Below are positions 14,213 to 26,100 of a DNA stretch of 64,000 nt, piece by piece; positions within the stretch are counted from its first letter, which is position 1; every line of letters starts with the position of its first letter. The notes beneath the pieces are model-generated. The model had not been told where the DNA came from and did no database searches. It saw nothing but the letters and a program-made list of their open reading frames with translations. The translations under genes were made by a program, and so were the position numbers. The stretch lies in contig JABBOT010000036.1 in assembly GCA_016165875.1 (NCBI GenBank), positions 1,022,853 to 1,086,852 of the forward strand, in the 5' to 3' direction. Origin of the DNA: Acanthopleura granulata (lineage: Eukaryota; Mollusca; Polyplacophora; Chitonida; Chitonidae).

Positions 14213-15306
14213 TACTATTTGCTTCTATGATGTATACATGAACTTCCGTCCTTGTGATGTAGTAGTAGCATATACAAAGCCGACCGCACTCAATGAACCC
14301 CACCTCCACCTACAATTTCTTAAATCTTCTATTTATTTTTCTAGAACTTTCCGCACCGTAACACCAACAGTCTTTTCTTCCATAACCTTTCAGAACATTC
14401 ACCACACTACATTCAAGGAACGACCTCCTACTTATTATGTAATGAGGAGCTGCTCCTTACTACATACAAGGAAGGAGACCTAAAATAAACGATATGAAAT
14501 TCGCTTCATCCAACTTTAAACACATTCCTTTGTCACCAATACAAAGGTCAACACGAGATAGGCAAGATGTACAATTGTGGTTTTGAATATTTGAGAGTTC
14601 TTCGTTAGACTGCCCCTGTGCGCAGGGGCAGATTTTAGACACACTTTTAGCAATGTTCAGTAACAAACTCCTTTTCAACTGAATGCGACTTGAGGGTAAA
14701 CTGACGTGTCAACGGAAAGAAACAACCCTGTTGATAATTGAAGACATTGGGAGCTCGGGGCTTCACTGAAGAGTGTGGAGCAGACGACCACAGGGGCGGA
14801 TATTGCTTTCATTCATGCATGTATGTATGTCATCAGGTTAATGGCCGATCGATTTGTATTACAACACCGGTCATTCCAAACTGGACCAAAAGAATCACAA
14901 GAAGTGGCCAAGCTTATCATGGATAAGTATGACAGAGGAAATCATGTCACAACAGTATTTTATAAACCCAGAGCTTTGTGCTTGATTTCCCCGTTCTGAC
15001 AGAGGTCTTAACATGGTTTTACATTTTACGATGAGACAAATCAAATAGATTAGTAAATCTGCATTTCGACAACAAATCAAATAAGTTAACAATGATTCCT
15101 TGACGAGTGATACGTAGCTGCCACCAAACCGAGCGAGGACCGGCGCGCTATGGTCCTCATTTTGATCGCGTTATTGTTTTTGTTTCAACGCGCTAGAACT
15201 CGAGTTGTCTCTGGCCTGTACTGTACCATGTTTTCAAAATCCTTGTAAAAAATTGACTCCTGACACACATTTTACAGCGGCATTGATTCCTTTTGGGCAG
15301 CGGCCT
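14213..15306. other. No gene recognised
   Basis: Short ORFs only. A minus-strand frame at 14460-14678 is Cys-rich (NCTSCLSRVDLCIGDKGMC) but lacks convincing splice signals or a family match. Confidence 0.4.
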
Positions 15307-15540
15307 TTACTTGAGGTTGGAGGCTCGATTTTCATGCATGAATTCGCTCTCGAATAAAAAAGCATTGAAACATGCCGCAATCTCATTTCCCAACATATTA
15401 GGCACAAAAATGTAACACCACCTACAACTGGGTGGTGCATGCGGATCTACCGCCACTGTGGCTGTCATCAGGCCTAAGCCTAGCAAGATCAATGGGGTAT
15501 AAACTTCAATCCGATTGGGAGTCGTTGCAGGGATCGAAAA
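15307..15540 (-). CDS. Duplicated transmembrane-half of the small membrane protein (possible alternative exon)
   Basis: The minus strand reads SIPATTPNRIEVYTPLILLG and GLMTATVAVDPHAPPS, paralogous to the end of the 98-aa ORF. A substitution at the stop lets it run on through CRWCYIFVPNMLG to a TAA near 15307. It lacks its own plausible start. It could be an alternative 3' exon or a non-functional tandem copy. Confidence 0.35.
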   Translation of the reverse strand, partial: FSIPATTPNRIEVYTPLILLGLGLMTATVAVDPHAPPSCRWCYIFVPNMLGNEIAACFNAFLFESEFMHENRASNLK

Positions 15541-15735
15541 GGTATTTGTGTAAGTTTTCCCCACATATTCGGCACAAAAATGTAACAGCATCTACAAGTA
15601 AGTGTTAACTGGGTGGTGCATGGTGATCTACCGCCAATATGGCCGTCATCAGGCCTAAGCCCAGCATGGTCACTGAGATATAAACTACAATCCGACTGGG
15701 AGTCGTAGCAGGGATCGAATAGGTATATGCGTCTA
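15375..15735. repeat. Tandem duplication, about 181-bp unit, two copies
   Basis: Landmarks 'ggatcgaa[a/t]aggt' lie at 15531 and 15712 (181 bp apart). 'ctgggtggtgcatg' and 'gtcatcaggcctaagcc' occur in both copies in the same order. The unit holds the transmembrane-coding half of the small ORF. Confidence 0.85.
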
Positions 15736-15901
15736 TATTTGTTGGAATAACTTCCAAAGTGCTATCGTCGGCTTTAATACCGTCGTTAATGTGAAAGTTT
15801 TCCTCCAAATCGTGTATATCGTGCCTGAGAGAATTCAGATGAGGGGAATCTTCGTCTGATTTAGAGAGCGGATCGAAATGAGCTGTTGTAGGACTACCCA
15901 T
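15603..15901 (-). CDS. Small putative tail-anchored membrane protein (98 aa)
   Basis: The ATG at 15901 is in a favourable context (gaggacATGG) and the frame is open for 98 codons to TAA. The first 65 residues are polar and acidic (MGSPTTAHFDPLSKSDEDSP...). Residues about 68-90 form a hydrophobic helix (IVVYISVTMLGLGLMTAILAV), followed by DHHAPPS at the C-terminus. That topology fits a tail-anchored or small single-pass protein (inference). I do not recognise a family. The C-terminal half is tandemly duplicated just downstream with the frame preserved, which favours real coding. It could instead be an exon of a longer gene. Confidence 0.5.
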
Positions 15902-16099
15902 GTCCTCAAATTGCTGTATGTCTACTCTCTACGTGCAAATATACGTAGTACAACACTTGTGCCCATATAAAGTGTCGAAACAGGCCATATACTTCATGTT
16001 TAGTGACAAAAAGGAATCTGTGAATTTACTGTTCTTCAATATGGTCCAAAAAGTCCACCGTTGTACGACCCTGAGACTCACTTAGTAAGACATATACTG

Positions 16100-16640
16100 T
16101 AATGTACAAAGAGTCGTGAAATACATATAGTGTTGTGTGGTGAGTGAAGTGAGCACAGGGCGTTACAATTGTAACGATGTACAACTGACACATTCTCTCG
16201 CCTCAAATGCGATGTCCACAAGGAAGCACATGTTTGTGGGGGACAGCATTTTCTAAATCTTCGCTCGTTTAGAGAAACGAAGCTTAAATTATATCTACAC
16301 ATAAATCAGTCAGCTTAAAAAATCACTGTTTTACTAAACCTATGTTTTGTCATTTTAAGAAGCCAATATCGGTTTTTTTGTGTTGGTAGCTATTGTTACG
16401 TGACCAGAAAGGGGAGGCAAGTTTATGTATGGTGTCAACACGTATCTATATTATAAACATATGGACCTCACTTGATATCAGGAACGGTAACTTTGATACG
16501 AGTGTGAAACTCAGTTCGGATGACGTATACTTTAAAGTACAATCTGAGTCGTGAACTACAGGTAGTGTTGTATGCTGAGTGAAGTGAGCGCAGAGCCCTA
16601 CAGTTGTAGCAATGTGAAACTGACATAACTTTCTCTCTCT
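16100..16640. repeat. Direct repeat of about 105 bp, copies about 435 bp apart
   Basis: Copy 1 at about 16103-16205 and copy 2 at about 16538-16640 share 'agtcgtgaa.ta', 'tagtgttgt', 'gagtgaagtgagc.cag' and 'aatgt.aaactgaca'. The divergence suggests an old duplication or two members of a dispersed repeat. Confidence 0.7.
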
Positions 16641-16989
16641 TCAGAACTTAACATGCGTTTTATCCAAGAGAATGACAGGTAGATGCCAACAATTTAATAG
16701 AAATACCTGGCGTTGTAAACATACCTCAAATTTAAGACACACACGCTGTCATCCATATATACCTGGTAATCCTATCCATTACATCGTCCGGGTTACCGAG
16801 TCTTGTAACTCTTCACATTTGTCGTGTATGTGTGCATACGCGTATGCTGGTTTTCACGTGACCGTTAAACAATTTTGCTGTTTATCCTAATTGTCTCCAA
16901 TGTTACAGAACAAAGCCACGTCATATGGAGGTGTCCCATGGGACACAGGATATAATTTCTAACTTATGGGTTGAGATGGGGTGTTAAAA

Positions 16990-17215
16990 CAAACAATGAC
17001 CCAGAAGCGCCTAACCACTGTGGCCGCCGTGAGTTCCAGTCCACCTCACATTAGTGTCCTCTTCGGTCATATACGTTGGAAGGCCTGTCAGCCACCTGAC
17101 TGCATGGTCGTGGGTTTCCCTGGTCTCTCCTCGGTTGCCTTCCACCATAATGCTGCATTGACGTCTAAGTGAAATATTGTTGAATGTGACGTAAAACACC
17201 AATGTAATAAGTAAT
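16990..17215 (+). mobile_element. Old degenerate SINE copy of the same family, plus orientation
   Basis: In order: 'ggccgccgtgagttccagtcc' (B-box region), 'cctgcatggtcgtgggtttccc', 'ccataatgctg', 'taagtgaaatattgttgaatg', 'gtaaaacaccaat'. The A-box end is eroded. Confidence 0.75.
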
Positions 17216-20049
17216 TGGATACAACACATTTGGATAGTACCAAAAACTCTCAACATCTCACAAGTTCGTCTGCCTGCAGATTTGCACCTTTAATATAGTG
17301 ATCTTCACCGAATTTCCCTATTTATCATTTGGATTTCTCCTCGACCGATGTCAACCACATCTTACCACCGTTTCTGTGATGTCTGTGACTGTCAGTCTAA
17401 CATATGTGTTCGTTATCTGAAATTCTAAATTTTTTGGATTACAGCTTCATTTTCAAAGACTGTTTGGACTGTTTTCAATTCTTCCTTCCACATGAACAGC
17501 AAGTATTTATTTGAAAGAATACAAGAGTTCATGGGTAACGGAAAGTTTTCGGCGATAAAATAACAAGAATTTGGAGAACAGCATGGGACACATTTTGTCA
17601 AAGTTGAAATAAATAAGAGATACCGAAGAAGATGGCAATGAGAAAATATCTCAATTTATGTGTACAATAAATTATATATACAAAGGAAATTTTAAACTGC
17701 CCTTCTTGAAAGATTTCAGCTCGGATTTTGCAGAGTGTGTTTAATAACGTTTGACAACGCAAATGTCTTTCGGGGTCAACAAACACATTGGGGCCTTTCA
17801 GCAGAACAGCTACATACATTCTTACCTGTGTCTTTGTACAGCAATGTAAGGTGTTAAGGTTTCCATGTAACCTGAGTATGACAAAATTATTGTAACCAAC
17901 TTATTTGTATTTGCCGTCATTTGTTCTGAGGCAATGATTCAATTCTGTGACAGAGGACTCTCATGCGTGTGACTTAAGAATTAACGTGCGGTGGAGAAAG
18001 TTTGTTCTCTCTCATAGGAATGTATGCGCACACGCGTTTAACTATCACATCCATTCTTGCCTTCTTACATCGGTATACATCAACATTTTGGTCTAGGTGT
18101 CTTTGATGATGTTTGGCAGACATTTGAATGCGTGGATTTTAAGCGGACGAGAGATGAATTCACTACTTTTCTTTCGTTGTTCTCCACGGAAACGGCGATA
18201 GAATGTACACATTTCTCCTTTATTACCATTTCTACTCCACATAGCCTTTACGTATACATGTATGTACTCTGTTTTGTATTTTGATTTTACACGAGATAAA
18301 TTAATAGAAAGTGTCACAAAACTGCTGCCCTGATCTGCAGCGATTTTTTTCTGCCCGTTGTTAATCTCCATGTTCATCAATCAAAATAACAATCACACAA
18401 TCAAGCGATCAACCATCTGATTAAGAAACAAATCTGCCAACATCTACTTAAGTTAAGGGCCAAGTGCATCTTCTGTGTCATTATTTGTTATCTAATTAAA
18501 TCGCACAGTAAACATCTTGATCAGGCCGTCATACGTTATGAATAAGGGAGACACATAAGGGATATTCACACACAGAAATCAGTCGAGACAGGTGTTCGTG
18601 AGTGCGACCCAGTCACAACTTCACGGCTGTTTCACCTGTGCATATACCACCGAGTTAACTAAACGGTGTGTGGATTTGTTGTTTGTTGTGTTTTCTTACC
18701 ATTGAATTCCTGGTCCAAGTAATACTTTATGTAATTAATCGCCGATGAGTAGATTTGTGTTTGTCTGACGCGTAAACTTGTTCTCCTGTAAAGTACATGT
18801 ACACCACTGAGTGCAAATATGTTTACATGTGAAGACTTTGTAGTCTTCAAATGCTATGTGCTGACAGTCTAAATGAATAATGTATCGTCCAGTGACGCTC
18901 TTAGATGAGTTTTGTGGCAGACAGTATCACAGAAGAAGCCTTATTGAGTGCATGTCTGTTTGTGTTTTTTTTTCTTTGTTTGTTTGTTTGTTTCATTGGT
19001 TGACTCGTACATTATGGCATGTACGAATAGGTGTTTTTGCATTGAAAGATGACTTCTATGATTGTTTGCCTGTAAAATAATTATTAAAACCATTGCCGAT
19101 AAAAGTAATGTTACTTGAAGCCATCTTTATCGCTGTTATTTTTCTTTTCTTTTTATCCTTGTAGTAAATCTATTGTGGATGCCACGCAAGTTGTACCTGT
19201 TGAGTATAACTTCAACGATGAATAAATGTCTAAATCTACAGAGCATACACCTGTTTACTGTGTGGTAGATACATCCATGCTATATCTATCTATTTCAGAG
19301 ATAAAGAAATACGAATAAAATACTGAGCACCTGATGTCATTAAACGTGTACTAATCTAATGTAGGCTGTGCCGTTTCTGATCATTAGAGGGGTAAAAATT
19401 CGCCGTGCTAAAATCTAACGGTCAAGTAGCTCTAAATTTGCTGAATGTCTGTTAATAGAATGGTGTATACGATTTGCGTGTAATGCTGGCAATTTGATGT
19501 CTGACTCGGACAGCACTAGAAACCGTGCCATACGCCCTAAAAACGGCAATACCGTTATTTAATACAAGGTTATAATGATGTATTCAAAACATGTGTTTTC
19601 ACCAAAGTACGCAGTGTCATTTGCGATCATCAGGTAAACACACCATAATGTCACCTGTCTCCTAGCATCGTGGGAGGTGTACTGATGGAGTGGTTTTCAG
19701 AGTTAACATGTATTGTCGGCAATTTTCTATAAGTCAATGGTTCCAAACGTGGTTAAGTTGTGAAGCTTAAGGAATGGAGAAAACCCGAGCCTCCGGAGTA
19801 AACCACCGGCCTTTGGCGAGTAACTCACGCCGTGGTCCCAGTAACAGTGGAAAAAGGATAAAACAATGAAATTTAATCTGGCGGCTGGGAATGAACTTAC
19901 CTCGTGTGCGTCCAAGCCATAGTATGTACGTATGTGGGCAAGTAGGTATTTAGGGAAGCTTGGGCTTACACTGAATTCAACAATTTTTCAGTTATAATAC
20001 GAAGGGAATTCCTTGCAATATACACCTCAAAGTCCTGCCGCAAATGGAA
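17216..20049. other. No gene recognised
   Basis: Short ORFs and simple repeats only. Confidence 0.5.
18960..18992. repeat. GTTT/TTTG tetranucleotide run
   Basis: A poly-T run followed by tttgtttgtttgtttgttt. Confidence 0.85.
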
Positions 20050-20275
20050 CACCATGCCGAAGACTCCAAATATGACACCCCAGCCTATCACAATATACTG
20101 AGGCCATGCCGATTAGTCCTGTTTCCTTGCTCTAGCTTCTCAGTGCGGTGCACCAAGTGAGGCAGAAACAAATACCATTTGTAAAGTCTTTGGTGTGATG
20201 TGACCCAGGATGGATTCCGGGTCACCCGACCCCTGAGCGGACGTTATAACCATTAGGCCATCGAGACGATTTCAT
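20050..20275 (-). mobile_element. Second, unrelated tRNA-derived SINE family, minus orientation
   Basis: On the minus strand it starts CGTCTCGATGGCCTAATGGTTATAACG (clear A box TGGCCTAATGG). A degraded B-box region follows (cccggaatccatcc), then 'ccaaagactttacaaatggtatttg' and 'ggctggggtgtcat'. I recognise this layout from a widespread invertebrate tRNA-SINE family. It shares no body sequence with the family at 63.5 kb. Confidence 0.7.
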
Positions 20276-22194
20276 AGCCATAGTAAGATGAGCACATTAA
20301 CAGTTAGGCCAGAGCACGCCTCTCTCATACAGGAAAATTTGGACTCCTTACACGGAATAACAACAGCAGATGACCCGACCAAACGTTCGTGATACAGTTC
20401 ATGTAATGCGAAACCCCGAGAATTTACTTCAAAATGGTAGGACTGACATGTGAACATAAGACTATCTAATAATCGTAAATCGCGTTCTGATGTGTGATTT
20501 CTGCTTACCTGAATTTTACGCCACGTCAAAACAAGCAAACAAACATCATTTAAGAAGACTAGTCGTCGTTTATTTTCCAATTCCCAAAGTAATAAGAAGG
20601 CAGCCATGTTTTATTTCAGACACTGATCATACTAGACATTGAGTGACAGCTTGAGTACTGGACAAAATAGTACAAACCTTGACAAGACAATTTACATAAA
20701 ACAATGGGTGAGCTATAAAGAGAGAACATGTTATGATAATGTGGTACATAATAGGATAGAAAGCTACAGGTACGAACCTTGATAAAGACAATTTGCAATA
20801 GGAGAGATGTGAAGACAGTAAATATGACGATAATATGACAGACAGGTGCCTAGAAAACTAAAGAAACAATTACGGCTTTATTCCTGTGGAATCTATTAAT
20901 TTGCTGGCCGTTATTATATAGGCCTGATGTAGACGAGATCGTTCGAGGAACAACGGGGCACGCATAAACAACAACACTGTCTGTCCCTATTTTTCCATCT
21001 GTATAGTAAAATAATCAATAAAGATACATGTAAACTGCTTTCGTACTTTAACAATACTCCACCCTCTACAAGGCCGACCTGAAGCTCACTTTGTTTGCTT
21101 CCAGGGGTTAACATGGGTTATTCCCCCTGAATCAACTTACTCTACCCGTGCGTGAAAAGAACAAGTGGGGTGAACTAGAGGAAAAATGCATCTTCCTGTT
21201 ATAGGTGGAGATAACAACCAAAAATACGAAGAAGCAACCTATATACAACAATAATCAAACACTTGCCTGAAAGCATGTAAACACTCCGAATACGTCACTC
21301 TTCCATTTCTGGATACGTCCATTTCTGTCGTCCGCTACTTTACTGTGGGGCAATTGCTAAAAATTCGCCTTCAGAGATATTAAATCTTTCCGGCAGGTTA
21401 GAGCGCATTGATCCCTTATATAAGCAACTGAAAATTTTGGATATTTTTAAGCTAGGCGAATTTGCGTTTATCACCTGTTCACTTAAATTTATTCACCATC
21501 GGGAATAACTTCCTCTCAATTTTAGCATTCTGCACGACAGTCTGATATACACAATTAACCAACTATGACTCTATACAGCAATCTTTACATACCAGTTATC
21601 GCTGCATATCATCACACCCCATACATTAAAAATCAAATGTCTACGACAGTAGAACAAATTATCGTTGTACCTCAAATCTAGAGGGTTATCTACTATTAAC
21701 TAAACTGATTCCTGCGTCTTGGCACACGTCATTCTTCATGAAAAATAAAAAGGTTAAGAACATACCTGTACATCAGAGGTACGAATACATGTATGTACAC
21801 AAGGACATTTGCAATAACTCATCAAGACATATTGATTAACATGTGCAGTTAAAAATTAAAAATACAGGATATTTTATGTGTACTCCAACTCAAAAATTAG
21901 CACTAAAACAGAAAACAACAAGCATAAAATGAATGATATCATTGGCGTATCATAGATTGTGTTGTCATGGTCATTGGATAACATCCGGTTACGCCACACT
22001 ATTACACTACAGCACAATGTCACGTGCTGACGGCTGTTACATATATGGACAGTCACTGTGGCACAGATGGGGTTTTTTTGATTTGTTTCTTTACTTTTTC
22101 ACTTCAAAAGCCAATGGGCTGAAACCAAATTACAGACCTAAAAGAACTATATGTATAATAACTTATACTAAGTAAACCAGTACTGCTAAAATTA
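20276..22194. other. No gene recognised (downstream of receptor gene)
   Basis: Short ORFs only. Small imperfect repeats at 20655-20800 ('accttgacaagacaattt' and 'accttgataaagacaattt'). Confidence 0.5.
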
Positions 22195-22335
22195 AGTGCA
22201 CTTAGCATCTATCTTCTTGAATTCGCCAATGTTGGTAGCAATTATTTGTCTGAACTCAGTGTTGTTAGCATATATCTTCTTGAATTTAGAGCTGCTGGCA
22301 TCTATTTCCTTTCATTTAGCACCACTACAAGTATA
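22195..22335. repeat. Short degenerate tandem repeat 3' of the receptor gene
   Basis: 'tagcatctatcttcttgaatt', 'tagcatatatcttcttgaattt' and 'ggcatctatttcctttcattt' recur about 60 bp apart. It lies in or just beyond the likely 3' UTR of the Ig receptor. Confidence 0.55.
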
Positions 22336-22574
22336 TACAATGACGGGTAGGCTTGTGATTGACACTGAGTAATAGCTGTACACGACACAAATGTTATATA
22401 AGGTCATTTCTTTTTGCCTTTACATATTACTTTACTCAAAATAACCACAATCAAATTCAAGTACAAAAAACGTTACCTGGCATATGTACACACATCAATA
22501 CAGAAAAATCTGAGAAATATTTTCAACTTGTCTTTTTCAGTATCATAGACTGTACTTCTAAAGGGACGACCACA

Positions 22575-23152
22575 CTACATATTATGGTAAATTCGACCTT
22601 GATCTTTACAGTCACCTTTGTCCTCGTCTACTGCAGCCGATGTTACTGGGAATCCACGGCCGGGTGGACGCTCGGACACTTGACCACCTGCCAAACCTTG
22701 TGCCCGGTCGTCCAACATCTTCAACACTTGAGAGGCAATCTCCGTCGCCGATGCGCGGATGAGATCAGCAGTTAGAATAGACGAAGGAAGAGATGACTGC
22801 ATAGCGACGTCGACTGACGATGCCAGAGAACGAGGCGGATAGGTCAAGTCCACGTGTCCCGGGTTTTCATTCGCTGATAAACAGGTGCGATCAGGCGTTC
22901 TGTTGGATGTAGCTAGGGGCGAGGATACAGTGCTACCATGACCACTGACCGGAGGTGCCGGAGAACGCCGTGGTCTTGTCATCTCGACACGGCTCGGCTT
23001 GTCCGTCGCTGGAGCACACATGTAGGTACTGGTTCCGCGTAAAGCACCCGGGGGCTGAAGAGCGTTATCACTCGAGGTTGTCAGGGAACGTGAAACGTCA
23101 GGCTGACTGTCTTCCTTCGGTACGCTTGATTTCGTGCCCGGGGATTCGGCCA
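22575..23152 (-). CDS. Ig receptor exon 13: terminal exon with internal duplication and C-terminal YHNM
   Basis: The likely acceptor is acggtag|TG GCC, keeping phase 1; the frame is then open for 191 residues to TAG at 22575. It is rich in Ser, Pro and Thr. Two related segments of about 40 residues can be aligned: TYMCAPATDKPSRVEMTRPRRS and RTCLSANENPGHVDLTYPPRS are their cores. The protein ends DQGRIYHNM, where YHN fits the Grb2 SH2 rule pY-x-N. The acceptor has a modest pyrimidine tract and could be elsewhere. Confidence 0.68.
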
Positions 23153-26100
23153 CTACCGTATGGACAGTCTTCTTACAGGGCAGAGCTGATGGTGACAGGA
23201 AACGGAGAAATAGTCGTATTATGGGAGAAGTTGCTGTAAGATGTTTGCTTTCACTGGCACAAGATCCATGTGTTCCAAACGCATAGTATTTAATGCATAG
23301 TATTTAATGATGGCCAATGCAAACAGATGTAGAGACAGTTCCGCACGTGCAGGCTGCGGAAGTTTTTCGCGCATTCTCAGTAATACCTTCATACCAAAAG
23401 CCACATAAACTGACAGTTTGCACTTGGAGGTCATGCGCACAAGGTTAGTGCAATTTCATGACCAGTGATAGTATACTAGTCGGAGGGAGACTCGAACCCA
23501 CGACTTTAGGGCGTCTGGACCCTTAATTTCACCGACTGGGCTATCAACTGAACGATTTTGTTGGAGACCACATAATGCAGTGTATAAACCATTTCCACGA
23601 CACATAAAACCTTCATTGCTTTAAAAAATATATCAGGGAATTCCTCAGTATATATATTGCGTTTTATTAAATTTAAAATTCAGTTGACTTCCGATCCACT
23701 TAGTAATCAATCGTGTGACCTCAGCTCACGACGTCTATCTGATGGATTCGAACGTTAAATATACCAAAACTCTCAGTTAATAACCCGAGGTTTAATGAAG
23801 TGCAAAACGGCCTAACTTACGTGGGTCTTCAGCTGACAAGCCGCCGATGTCTTCATACTCTGCAAAACAATGTTTTTTTGTTGTTGTTTTTTTCAAAATT
23901 TATTGTTTTTCAAAATTACTGAAACTTGTTGAAAAATGTGTGGATTTCTCCATCCTGTAAATTGAATACACCAATGATTATTGACAAACAGTTATAAAAC
24001 AGCATTTTGCTTTGGAAGTGAACATTACTGCAGACATAATGGTAACATTAAGATCACCTATATGCGTACCCAGAATGACATCAGGCTTTATTGTATTATA
24101 ATAACACAACAGGTGTATGGTCATTTATTTGAACGACTGCTGACCAGCCAAACCAATCGGTTAGTCACGTCGTAATATATAATATATCTCGAAAATTTAT
24201 ATGCATGTGCCGTGCACAAATCGTCTGTCACACTGGTAGACTATTTTTGAGATATTCAGAGCATCAATTAATTTTGAAGTCAGAAATTTAGCACCTTGCA
24301 AACTCTTAAACAGTTATACGATACAACATCCATAAGCCTTACCGTGCTCCTTCACACTTGCACGTGGCACCCATTCCGCCGCCTCATTTTCAAACATGAC
24401 CGTTTTAGGCACTGTGTTATCTAGAGTTGTGTCCTGCAGAAGGGTGGTTTTAACCAGGGTCTGCTCAGAAACAGCCAGGTCTGGTGAGTCAGTCTTCAGC
24501 GATGCTTTCTTGTGCACGACATTTCCTGAAATGACCTTTTCTGGTGTGTCATCTTTGTATTCAACCCTTTTCTCCGTGCCCTTTTCTGGCGAGACCTTCT
24601 TTAGGCAAGTCTTCACTGGGATGTTTTTCCCAGGTGTGTGCATTTTGGGAACAACAATTCCTGGCATGACGTTTCCTTTCTTGGCCTCTCTTGGCACGAC
24701 CCTCTGTGACACTACATTCCCAATCGTCGAAGAAGCCTCTCTGTCCTTGGAGCAAATTTCTGTGACATTGTATTATGGCATTTATTCCCAGCTGTATTGA
24801 AAACTTACGGCACAACATCAGTAAAATCATGCAGTATCCCCTGTGTAGATATATATGTGTTAATTATCAATACACGCCAGGATACTAATGATAAAGAATC
24901 AGCTGTATTGTCAGTATTTCCAGTGTTGAATAGTTAACGGTGCAAAATGATCTTTTGGCTAAGAGAGATAGGTTGGACCTAAAAGCCGATCACCGTAGTC
25001 GTCACTACGCAGCTCCTTGCATGGATATTTAGGTCATGTCTAGCGTTGGCAAGATGTTTTCGGTCCGATATTTTCATATCGTCCTTTTCTGACAGATGGT
25101 ATCGCTTAAGTAAACGAAATTGACCCTTTCATCTGAAGCCATTTATATGGAATTTAAAACACCATACTTGTTTCTCACATTTTATCACGGAACACGCAGT
25201 GTCCGACAATAGCATCAGGCATATGACATCTGATTTAGAGCTACAGCTTAAAACATATCTTCATTAGTCCTGTCCACACAATAACTCACGAGACTTCACT
25301 TTAGGTACAGAGTACAGCGGTTATTCTTAAATGTCGGGGCTCGAAAAGCAGATGACTCGCATCGTGATCATGGAGGGACCAGATTATTCATTAGTTGTAA
25401 AATATGTAGCATTACGATTGCAAGCAATTGACATATTTATCAGCTACACACATGAAAACATCAACATATAGCACAAAAATACATATACCTTATGAATTTC
25501 ACTCTGTTCTTTCCGTTAATTAATAAAGATACTGGCTAGAGGTTTAGCAACACCAGCCTTACCACGCTCTTTTACTCTGGCGCCGCATATCTCAACTCTG
25601 GTAGTTTTTAATACGATATTCTCTGAATCTGCCTTTTTGGGTTTCGGCTTTTTCGGCATGGCGGGTTTTGGTACTGTTTTCCCTGGTGTGGCCTTTTTAA
25701 TCCCGTGCATGTCTGGAATGGTCGCTCTTTCCCTGTCGCCTCCGGGCATAAGGGCAGTCCGTCCATCTTTGGAGGCAGTCCCTGTAATATTGGACGACCA
25801 CACTTATTCTCATGCTTTTCTAACAAACGCAAAACACGGGAAACACGGGGTCAGTGAAATCACGAGCTTGTTACAAAGCTGCATTTGGAAACAAGGCTGT
25901 ACTTCTGCTAGGCTATTCTCACCTTCCCACGCAAAGCAATTGGCAATTGTGCTCAACAGACATCTGCTCCCACGTACAAATAGGGCATGATTAGCCACGT
26001 ACGCACTTGTAGCTGGAAACATTAATGTCAGACAGACTGTACATTTCTGATAACTTCATCTTTATTGTAAATCAGTCATGCCGGTGAATATGAAAATTAT

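Noticed and set aside
14035..14309. Repeat-protein ORFs on both strands
   Set aside because: They are produced by the 36-bp minisatellite; no start context, splice signal or non-repeat domain supports coding.
18880..19080. Small plus-strand ORF with a hydrophobic run
   Set aside because: The hydrophobic run is encoded by a TTTG microsatellite; no splice or homology support.
22575..23153. Reading the 192-codon minus-strand ORF as a single-exon gene
   Set aside because: The apparent start is a GTG at a likely splice acceptor (gtag|TG). The phase fits the preceding receptor exons, so a terminal exon is the better explanation.
23466..23552. Functional tRNA gene
   Set aside because: A and B boxes are present, but the anticodon loop has the wrong size and the stems have mismatches.
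24396..24800. Long plus-strand ORF of 134 codons
   Set aside because: It is the antisense shadow of receptor exon 11; the 15-bp repeat keeps the opposite strand open as well.
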